From UBA724 sp049596815 (lineage in GTDB: Bacteria > Bacteroidota > Bacteroidia > Flavobacteriales > Flavobacteriaceae), in assembly GCA_049596815.1 (NCBI GenBank), contig JBMYLY010000038.1:1-14555 (forward strand): 14,555 nt of DNA, read 5' to 3'. The notes under the pieces are model-generated. The model was not told the origin of the DNA and made no database searches. It was given only the letters and a program-made list of their open reading frames with translations. Below are positions 7,191-13,652 of the stretch, piece after piece (position 1 is the first letter of the stretch; each line of letters opens with the position of its first letter). The translations under genes were made by a program, and so were the position numbers.

Positions 7191-10016
7191 CTAATTTAAT
7201 TCTTTTTTTAAATACTTTCCTGTGTGGCTGATTTTTTCTTCAGTCACTTTTTCAGGCGTCCCTTCGACACAAATTTCTCCTCCGTTTACACCTCCTTCTG
7301 GGCCAACATCGATTATATAATCAACTGTTTTTATGACGTCCATATTGTGTTCTATGACCAAAACCGTATTGCCTTTATCTACCAGTTTTTGAAGTACTCC
7401 TAATAAAACCCTGATATCTTGAAAATGAAGGCCCGTTGTGGGTTCGTCCAAAATATAGAAAGTATTTCCTGTGTCCTTTTTGGAAAGTTCTGTGGCCAGT
7501 TTGATACGCTGTGCCTCTCCACCCGAAAGTGTGGTCGATTGCTGTCCCAGAGTGATATATCCAAGTCCAACATCCTGAATGGTTTTTAGTTTTCTGTAGA
7601 TCTTAGGGTAAGGTTCAAAAAACGCACAAGCCTCATTGATGGTCATGTTCAGCACATCGTTGATGTTTTTGTTACGATATCTGATTTCCAAAGTTTCTCG
7701 GTTAAAACGTTTTCCCTGACAATCATCACAATGCACATATACATCGGGTAGAAAATTCATTTCTATGGTTTTAAGGCCGGCCCCTTGACAGGTTTCACAT
7801 CGACCGCCTACCACATTAAAACTAAATCGTCCGGGTTTGTAGCCACGAATTAGAGATTCAGGCGTTTTGGCAAAGAGACTTCTTATTTCACTAAAAACAC
7901 CTGTATAAGTAGCCGGATTGCTACGGGGTGTTCTTCCTATGGGCGCTTGGTTGATGTCGATGACCTTGTCTATGTGTTCTAAACCACTGATTTTATTATA
8001 GGGTAGGGGTGTTTTGACTCCGTTAAAAAAATGATTGTTGAGAATAGGGTATAGGGTTTCGTTGATCAAAGTTGATTTGCCACTACCTGATACGCCTGTG
8101 ACCCCAATCATCAATCCCAAAGGAAAAGCAACATCTATGTTTTTTAAGTTGTTCCCACTGCAGTTGTGAAGTTTGAGTACATTTCCATTTCCTTTTCTTC
8201 TCTTTTTTGGTATGTCAATTTTTTCCAAACCATTGAGAAAAGATGCTGTGGTATTTGTTAGTTTTTTAAAAGACTTGGGTGGGCCTTGAGCGATAACCAA
8301 ACCTCCGTGCTTGCCAGCATTTGGACCTAAATCGATCAAAAAATCTGCCTGTTCCATCACCTCTTTATCATGTTCTACAACGATGACCGTATTGCCCAAA
8401 TCACGTAAGGACAGCAAGGACTTAATCAGTCGATCGTTGTCTCTTTGGTGCAACCCAATACTTGGCTCATCTAATATGTACAACACACCTACCAATTGGG
8501 CGCCAATTTGAGTGGCCAATCTGATACGTTGAGATTCTCCACCTGACAAAGACTTAGAACTTCTGTTAAGAGAAAGATACTCCAATCCGACATCTATCAA
8601 AAACCGAGTCCTTTTTTGAATTTCATTGATAACACCACTAGCTATGGCTTTTTGTTTTTCAGATAGTTTTGAAGTGACATTTCCCACCCACAGATGGAGC
8701 TGTAGCAAATCCATAGCGGCTAAGTCAGCAATGTTTTTATCAGCAATTTTAAAATGCAAGGCTGTTTTATTGAGACGCGCGCCATCACAATCAGGACACT
8801 GGATTTCGTTCATGTAGGCTTTTGCCCAACGCTTAAGAGAAGCCGATTGAGCCTCTTTAAACTGAAGCTCTAAAAATGGTATGATGCCGTCATAATCGAT
8901 GTTGTAGTCGCGTGTGACACCCAGCGATTTGGAAGCCACAGAAAAACGCTCTTTTCCTCCATGAAGAATTACATCCAAAGCTTCATTTGGAATTTTTGTA
9001 ATCGGGTCTTTTAAGCTGAAACCGTATCGTATCGCTATGCTTTCAAGCTGTTTGAAAGTCCAATTAGGTTTCAACGGACCTATGGGTTTGATAGCCCCAG
9101 CCTCTATGGAAAGTGTCGGGTCGGGGATGAGATTATCGATGTCAACCTCGTGCACAACGCCTAGACCGCTGCATCTGTTACACATCCCTTTTGGAGAATT
9201 AAAAGAAAAACTATTAGGTTCTGGCTCTGGGTAAGCCATTCCAGTAGAAGGACACATCAGTTTTCGACTGAAATAGCGCACTTGCTCTTTGTCCATATCC
9301 CAAACCATCATGGTATCGTTGCCATGGTACATGGCGGTTTCCAAACTTTCTTTCAGCCTGTTGTTAGAAGTGGCCTTAGAGGCATCGGGAATCAATCGAT
9401 CGATGACGATTTCTATGTCGTGGGTTTTGTATCGATCTATTTTAAAGCCAGGTGTAAGGTCTGTAAAATCACCATCTACACGAACTCTGGTAAACCCTTG
9501 TTTAATAATATTGGCAAACAATTCTCTGTAGTGTCCCTTGCGTGCACGAACCACGGGAGCTAAAAGAATGATTTTTTTTTGGTTGTATTGCTGAAGAATC
9601 AATTGCTGAATTTCCTCGTCGCTGTATTGCACCATCTTTTCTTGCGTGGCACTGCTATAAGCATCTGATGCTCGAGCGAACAACAAACGTAAAAAATCGT
9701 AAATCTCAGTAATGGTGCCTACAGTAGAACGAGGGCTTTTGCTAGTGGTTTTTTGCTCAATAGCTACCACAGGTGATAAACCATCGATTTTATCTACATC
9801 GGGGCGTTCCAACCCTCCAATAAACTGACGGGCATAGGCAGAAAATGTTTCTATATACCTTCGTTGGCCCTCTGCGTAAATGGTATCAAATGCCAATGAT
9901 GATTTACCACTTCCCGAAAGACCTGTAATCACCGTCAATGCATCTCTAGGGATCGATACATCTATGTTTTTTAGGTTGTGCTCTCGAGCACCTTTTACGA
10001 CAATTTTCTCCTCCAT
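7191..10016 (-). CDS. uvrA: Excinuclease ABC subunit A
   Basis: UvrA is the damage-recognition ATPase of nucleotide excision repair, acting as a dimer that loads UvrB. The 941-residue product has two ABC modules: Walker A GLSGSGKS (32-39), signature LSGGESQR (490-497) and ILDEP (514-518); then GVSGSGKS (641-648), LSGGEAQR (830-837) and ILDEP (855-859). The C-terminal zinc finger is complete (C740, C743, C763, C766) and a CPDC pair is at 407-410. The first zinc module looks incomplete: C255, C279 and C282 are present, but threonine is at 258. Many Bacteroidota encode two UvrA paralogues and this may be the one with CPxS/T-G; that is from memory. The ATG at 10016 fits the family N-terminus (MEEKIVVKGAREHNLKNI); a TTG at 10031 adds five residues without homology and overlaps a weak promoter-like TATCTTGC (10035-10028). 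It leads the uvrA-LOG-M1-like operon. Confidence 0.96.
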   Translation of the reverse strand: MEEKIVVKGAREHNLKNIDVSIPRDALTVITGLSGSGKSSLAFDTIYAEGQRRYIETFSAYARQFIGGLERPDVDKIDGLSPVVAIEQKTTSKSPRSTVGTITEIYDFLRLLFARASDAYSSATQEKMVQYSDEEIQQLILQQYNQKKIILLAPVVRARKGHYRELFANIIKQGFTRVRVDGDFTDLTPGFKIDRYKTHDIEIVIDRLIPDASKATSNNRLKESLETAMYHGNDTMMVWDMDKEQVRYFSRKLMCPSTGMAYPEPEPNSFSFNSPKGMCNRCSGLGVVHEVDIDNLIPDPTLSIEAGAIKPIGPLKPNWTFKQLESIAIRYGFSLKDPITKIPNEALDVILHGGKERFSVASKSLGVTRDYNIDYDGIIPFLELQFKEAQSASLKRWAKAYMNEIQCPDCDGARLNKTALHFKIADKNIADLAAMDLLQLHLWVGNVTSKLSEKQKAIASGVINEIQKRTRFLIDVGLEYLSLNRSSKSLSGGESQRIRLATQIGAQLVGVLYILDEPSIGLHQRDNDRLIKSLLSLRDLGNTVIVVEHDKEVMEQADFLIDLGPNAGKHGGLVIAQGPPKSFKKLTNTTASFLNGLEKIDIPKKRRKGNGNVLKLHNCSGNNLKNIDVAFPLGLMIGVTGVSGSGKSTLINETLYPILNNHFFNGVKTPLPYNKISGLEHIDKVIDINQAPIGRTPRSNPATYTGVFSEIRSLFAKTPESLIRGYKPGRFSFNVVGGRCETCQGAGLKTIEMNFLPDVYVHCDDCQGKRFNRETLEIRYRNKNINDVLNMTINEACAFFEPYPKIYRKLKTIQDVGLGYITLGQQSTTLSGGEAQRIKLATELSKKDTGNTFYILDEPTTGLHFQDIRVLLGVLQKLVDKGNTVLVIEHNMDVIKTVDYIIDVGPEGGVNGGEICVEGTPEKVTEEKISHTGKYLKKELN

Positions 10017-10070
10017 AAACCAAACACGCAAGATAGGGTTTTTGGAAGAAAAATGACAGCTAGGTGTACA

Positions 10071-10643
10071 TTAATTATAATGCTTAAAGTGTGTTTGCAA
10101 TCCCTCAAAAAATTGATAAAATGAAGTTTTGTAAAAATCGTAATCCTCAGTGAGAATCGCTACGGAAGTGCCCATGTCAGGCATGTTTTTTCTGCGAGAC
10201 ATCATCTGTAAAATAGCAGCCAATTCCTCCAATGAAGCGTATTTGTTAAGCCAGTCGTGTTTTTCCATGGCTAACAAATATCGTTGTGCAGATAAGGGCA
10301 TATGAGATTTGTGATTATGTAAACTTTTCTGCACATCATAGCTGAACTCAGAAAGAGATTTTCCTGAAATAGACTCAAAATCAGAGGCTAAAAAATGATC
10401 ATAAAATAAATCTACAATAACTCTCGAACGATGTCGATATGTGTCAAACAATGAAGTCCGCAATTTGCGTGTGATGGGGTGGGTATCAGTAAAAAGGTCT
10501 ATTGCTCTGTGCATCTCAATTCCAGCACAAATGGAGGCAGATAAATTTTCCATATTCTTATTGGTCACATGATCACCTATAAAATTTCCCACCAATAGAC
10601 CTTCATCATGATGTGAGAGAAACAAATGTGCCAAGTAATTCAT
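10071..10643 (-). CDS. AcpH-like (DUF479) acyl-carrier-protein phosphodiesterase family protein
   Basis: This is a 190-residue all-helical protein of the family named after E. coli AcpH, which removes the 4'-phosphopantetheine arm from acyl carrier protein and has an HD-like metal site. The N-terminus MNYLAHLFLSHHDEG leads into GNFIGDHV (19-26, with D24). GIEMHRAIDLFTDTHP (41-56) supplies H45, D49, D53 and H55, and DLFYDHFLA (78-86) supplies D78, D82 and H83, all candidate metal ligands. Length is normal. It lies 54 bases upstream of uvrA on the same strand and could be cotranscribed with it; no terminator-like hairpin was seen in that gap. It is divergent from the glmM-type gene. Actual substrate in Bacteroidota is not established from sequence. 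Confidence 0.85.
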   Translation of the reverse strand: MNYLAHLFLSHHDEGLLVGNFIGDHVTNKNMENLSASICAGIEMHRAIDLFTDTHPITRKLRTSLFDTYRHRSRVIVDLFYDHFLASDFESISGKSLSEFSYDVQKSLHNHKSHMPLSAQRYLLAMEKHDWLNKYASLEELAAILQMMSRRKNMPDMGTSVAILTEDYDFYKTSFYQFFEGLQTHFKHYN

Positions 10644-10647
10644 CGGT

Positions 10648-10655
10648 CAAATATA
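10648..10655 (-). promoter_or_regulatory. -7 box (TATATTTG) for the AcpH-like gene
   Basis: Read on the minus strand, TATATTTG from 10655 to 10648 is an exact TAnnTTTG match. Only four bases separate it from the ATG at 10643, so if used, transcription would begin at or very near the start codon. I see no good -33 TTTG at the normal distance, which limits confidence. Confidence 0.35.
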
Positions 10656-10678
10656 ATTCATAGGCAGACTATGTTTTA

Positions 10679-10686
10679 TATCTTTG
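10679..10686 (+). promoter_or_regulatory. -7 box (TATCTTTG) for the glmM-type gene
   Basis: TATCTTTG at 10679-10686 matches TAnnTTTG exactly and ends eight bases before the ATG at 10695, implying an untranslated leader of only a few bases. No convincing -33 element is present. The box supports the ATG at 10695 over upstream in-frame ATGs at 10626 and 10671, which would lie before the promoter. Confidence 0.4.
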
Positions 10687-10694
10687 CGGCCTAC

Positions 10695-12071
10695 ATGACG
10701 CTAATTAATTCTATTTCGGGAATTCGTGGCACCATTGGTGGGGTAGCGGGTGCCAATCTGACACCTTTGGATGCTGTCCGTTTTGCCAGTGCCTATGGCG
10801 CGTGGTTGTTATCCCAATACACAAAAGCCCGTGTGGTAGTAGGTCGGGATGCACGTATTTCAGGACCCATGATACAAAGCTTGGTACAAGAAACTTTGGT
10901 AGGTCTGGGAATCGATGTCATAGACGTAGGGCTTTCTACAACACCGACTGTGGAAATGGAAGTGGTACGCCAGTATGCCCAAGGCGGAATCATACTTACT
11001 GCGAGTCACAACCCAAAGGCTTGGAATGCGCTAAAACTTTTGGATGCCTCAGGTGAGTTTTTGGATGCAAAAGCCGGTAAAACCATCACCGAGATAAGCC
11101 AACAACTTGACCAAATAGCCTTTGCTGAAGTAGATGCGTTGGGAAATATTCACAAAGAAACGCAAGCGCTACAACACCACATCGATGCTGTTTTGGCATT
11201 GCCTTTGGTACAAACAGACAACATCCGCTCTCAATCTTTTAAAGTGGTGGTTGACGCTGTCAATTCGAGTGGCGGTGTGGCCGTTCCTTTATTGTTAGAG
11301 GCCTTAGGAGCTGAAGTTGTCCCTATACATTGTGAGCCTACAGGAGATTTTCAACACAACCCTGAACCTTTAGCCCAACATCTGACAGATTTGTCTGATG
11401 CGGTAAAATCACATCAAGCAGACTTAGGCATTGCCGTAGATCCCGACGTAGACAGATTGGTTTTTATGGACGAAAACGGAGTGTTGTTTGGAGAAGAGTA
11501 TACCCTTGTGGCATGCGCTGATTATGTGTTGTCAAAAACTCCGGGAAACACGGTTTCTAACCTTTCTTCAACGCGCGCTTTGGCCGAGGTTACAGAAAAA
11601 TACGGTGGTCAATATCGAGCCAGTGCCGTCGGAGAGGCACATGTAGTGGCTGCCATGAAAGAAAGCCAAGCTATTATTGGTGGAGAAGGCAATGGCGGGG
11701 TGATTTACCCTGAACTCCATTACGGAAGAGATGCCTTGGTGGGTATTGCACTCTTTTTGTCTTTATTATCTGAAAAATCTTGCAAGGTTTCTACATTGAA
11801 AAACAGCTATCCCAACTGGGTCATGCGTAAAGACAAACTTCCACTTGATCATTCTAAAAATGTTGACGGATTGTTAGCAGCTATGTCTAAACATTTTATT
11901 AGCGAAAAAGTAACAACTATCGATGGGGTAAAGGTAGATTTTAACCACGGTTGGGTTCATTTACGTAAGTCCAACACCGAACCCATCATACGAATTTATG
12001 CGGAAGCCAAAACCGAATCCGAATTGGATGACTTGGTGAGGGAAGTCAAAAAAATACTTTCATCTTATTAG
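10695..12071 (+). CDS. glmM: Phosphoglucosamine mutase / phosphomannomutase family (alpha-D-phosphohexomutase)
   Basis: This 458-residue cytosolic enzyme moves phosphate between C6 and C1 of a hexose; as GlmM it makes glucosamine-1-phosphate for UDP-GlcNAc, peptidoglycan and LPS. All four family elements are present: the phosphoserine loop TASHNP (102-107, S104), metal loop DPDVDRL (249-255; D249, D251, D253), sugar loop GEGNGGV (330-336) and phosphate loop RKSNTEP with R433 (424-433). The sugar loop reads GEGNGG rather than the GExSGH of proteobacterial GlmM, so phosphomannomutase activity is an alternative. The start at 10695 fits the family N-terminus (INSISGIRGTIGG). The frame is open to an ATG at 10626, but that 23-residue extension overlaps the divergent AcpH-like gene and its promoter. 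The stop overlaps the convergent acyltransferase stop by four bases. Confidence 0.88.
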   Translation: MTLINSISGIRGTIGGVAGANLTPLDAVRFASAYGAWLLSQYTKARVVVGRDARISGPMIQSLVQETLVGLGIDVIDVGLSTTPTVEMEVVRQYAQGGIILTASHNPKAWNALKLLDASGEFLDAKAGKTITEISQQLDQIAFAEVDALGNIHKETQALQHHIDAVLALPLVQTDNIRSQSFKVVVDAVNSSGGVAVPLLLEALGAEVVPIHCEPTGDFQHNPEPLAQHLTDLSDAVKSHQADLGIAVDPDVDRLVFMDENGVLFGEEYTLVACADYVLSKTPGNTVSNLSSTRALAEVTEKYGGQYRASAVGEAHVVAAMKESQAIIGGEGNGGVIYPELHYGRDALVGIALFLSLLSEKSCKVSTLKNSYPNWVMRKDKLPLDHSKNVDGLLAAMSKHFISEKVTTIDGVKVDFNHGWVHLRKSNTEPIIRIYAEAKTESELDDLVREVKKILSSY

Positions 12072-12940
12072 GACTTCATAAATTTGAATCGGTTGTGTGA
12101 CCAGAGGTAGTACTTTGGATTTTCTCTGATTTGATTTTCTAGTTCAATGGTAAAAGCGTCCGTGATGGCATTTTCTTTTTCTTTTTTGGGATCAAGCGAA
12201 AGGGTGATTAGATCGGTTTCATAATAACCTCTTTTCACCTTACGCACCTTGGCCATTAACACAGGTATGTCATGTTCTTTGGCAATGCGCTCAGCACCAG
12301 TGAAGACGGGAACAGATGCCCCTAAAAAATCCCTGAAATAGGTTTTTGACTTCACTCTTGGGGATTGATCACTTGCAAATCCGTAGAGCCCCAAGTGATT
12401 GTCAGATTGATGTTGTTGAATGGCTCTAATGGTGTCTCTTCTCGGAATCAAAAAGGCTCCATAGCGCTTGCGTGCTTTTCGAATTAATTTATCAAAATGT
12501 GGATTGGATAAAGGGGTATAAATTCCATAGGCCGTATGATTGGAATAATAACCTAAAGATAACAACCATTCATAGCTAGCGTAATGTCCACACATGGTAA
12601 TAACCGATTTGTTTTGGGTGGCCATTGACAAAAGCAGTTCCGTATTGTGCACTACAAATCGTCTTTGTATTTGTTTTTTAGACATAGTTAGGGACTTAAA
12701 GGTCTCTAAATACATATCACAAAAATGACGGTAAAACGCTTTTTCGATGGATTTGCATTTCTTTTCATCATCACCATATCCTGCAATAGACAAATTCTTA
12801 CGAACCATTTTTCGTCTATATCTAATAATGTGGTAGAGAAAAAAGGAAAGACCGTCAGAGAATGCATAAAGCAATCTAAACGGCAATAGTGCAATACCAT
12901 AAATCAAAGGAAGACTTACAATGAAACCGATTAATTGCAT
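12068..12940 (-). CDS. LpxL/HtrB-like lysophospholipid acyltransferase family protein
   Basis: This 290-residue inner-membrane-associated protein belongs to the acyltransferase family that includes LpxL/HtrB, which add acyl chains to lipid A precursors. An N-terminal hydrophobic segment (about residues 1-25) would anchor it. The catalytic HX4D/E motif appears as GHYASYEW, with H119 and E124. Downstream come SDQSP (190-194), TGAERIAKEHDIPVLMA (214-230), part of the usual acceptor/donor region, and YLWSHNRFK (278-286), a C-terminal family signature. The length fits the family. In Bacteroidota the acyl donor and acceptor of such proteins vary, including aminolipid synthesis, so lipid A is only the most likely target. 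The gene converges on the glmM-type gene and is divergent from the rhomboid gene, with its own -7 box at 12979-12986. Confidence 0.85.
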   Translation of the reverse strand: MQLIGFIVSLPLIYGIALLPFRLLYAFSDGLSFFLYHIIRYRRKMVRKNLSIAGYGDDEKKCKSIEKAFYRHFCDMYLETFKSLTMSKKQIQRRFVVHNTELLLSMATQNKSVITMCGHYASYEWLLSLGYYSNHTAYGIYTPLSNPHFDKLIRKARKRYGAFLIPRRDTIRAIQQHQSDNHLGLYGFASDQSPRVKSKTYFRDFLGASVPVFTGAERIAKEHDIPVLMAKVRKVKRGYYETDLITLSLDPKKEKENAITDAFTIELENQIRENPKYYLWSHNRFKFMKS

Positions 12941-12961
12941 GGAAGTTGGGTTGCTTTTGTG

Positions 12962-12994
12962 GTTGTTTTATTGGTTATCAAAGATATATATTTG
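12962..12994 (+). promoter_or_regulatory. Promoter of the rhomboid gene (GTTG, 21 bases, TATATTTG)
   Basis: TATATTTG at 12987-12994 is an exact TAnnTTTG match, and GTTG at 12962-12965 is a three-of-four -33 match at 21 bases spacing. The box ends 19 bases before the ATG at 13014, a normal short Bacteroidota leader. It directly abuts the oppositely oriented box for the acyltransferase gene. Confidence 0.5.
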
Positions 12995-13008
12995 AAAACA
13001 AAGCCAAC
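12979..13008 (-). promoter_or_regulatory. Promoter of the acyltransferase gene (GTTG, 18 bases, TATCTTTG)
   Basis: On the minus strand TATCTTTG (12986 down to 12979) is an exact TAnnTTTG match, with GTTG (13008-13005) 18 bases upstream. The leader to the ATG at 12940 would be about 30 bases. The box touches the plus-strand box at 12987-12994, so the two promoters overlap almost entirely. Confidence 0.5.
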
Positions 13009-13013
13009 TCGAT

Positions 13014-13652
13014 ATGCAGACACTTTGGGGAATTATTTTAATAAATGTGATGTGTTCATATTACGGATTCAAGAATTCTTCATTTTTTGACCGCTATAAG
13101 TTTTATGTAGATCGCATCACGAAAGGGGATACCATTAGACTTTGGTCCTCAGGTTTTTTACATGTAGATACTACACATCTAGTCTTTAACATGTTTACAC
13201 TATTTATCTTTGGCAGGGTAGTACTTCTTCAGTTAGGAGCCCCGTTGTTTGTGGGCTTGTACCTTTTTTCACTTTTTGTTGGGAATTATTTCACCTATCG
13301 CAACCACATTAGAGAATCTCATTACACGGCTGTTGGAGCAAGTGGGGCGGTTTCGGGAATCGTGTATGCCTCAATCCTTTTGTTTCCTGAAATGAAATTG
13401 GCATTATTAATATTCCCCATACCCTTGCCCGGTTATGTTTTTGGGATTGGCTATTTATTGTACAGCCTTTTTGGAATGAAAAAACAATTGGGAAACATAG
13501 GTCATGCTGCACATTTTGGAGGTGCAATAGCAGGACTATTAGGCGTATTAGTTTTGAAACCGGAACTTCTTTTCAAGGAAACCCTACTTGTGGTGGTTTT
13601 ATTAGTGCCTGTAGTAGCCTATGTAATACTCAAGAAAAGAGGAGCATTATGA
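13014..13652 (+). CDS. Rhomboid family intramembrane serine protease
   Basis: This 212-residue polytopic inner-membrane protein would cleave transmembrane substrates within the bilayer. The catalytic serine is in GASG (S110) and the catalytic histidine in AHFGG (H167, within GHAAHFGG). The oxyanion-side motif HVDTTHLVFNMFTL (50-63) contains H55 and N59. About six hydrophobic segments can be traced: near 3-17, 54-75, 77-95, 108-124, 128-153 and 165-180, with a further one at about 190-206. A C-terminal KKRG agrees with a cytosolic tail. No extra soluble domain is fused. The start ATG at 13014 fits the first membrane segment. Its last six bases overlap the end of the convergent TlpA-like gene. 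Substrate is unknown. Confidence 0.92.
   Translation: MQTLWGIILINVMCSYYGFKNSSFFDRYKFYVDRITKGDTIRLWSSGFLHVDTTHLVFNMFTLFIFGRVVLLQLGAPLFVGLYLFSLFVGNYFTYRNHIRESHYTAVGASGAVSGIVYASILLFPEMKLALLIFPIPLPGYVFGIGYLLYSLFGMKKQLGNIGHAAHFGGAIAGLLGVLVLKPELLFKETLLVVVLLVPVVAYVILKKRGAL

Noticed and set aside
9282..9563. Plus-strand frames opposite uvrA (93 and 80 codons)
   Set aside because: They are fully antisense to conserved uvrA codons, with no supporting motif or promoter.
10017..10070. Terminator or regulatory element between the AcpH-like gene and uvrA
   Set aside because: Only a six-base TGTACA palindrome and a weak TATCTTGC box are visible; there is no hairpin with a T-run.
10626..10694. Upstream extension of the glmM-type gene to an ATG at 10626
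   Set aside because: The 23 extra residues overlap the divergent AcpH-like start, contain the promoter box, and lie before the conserved family N-terminus.
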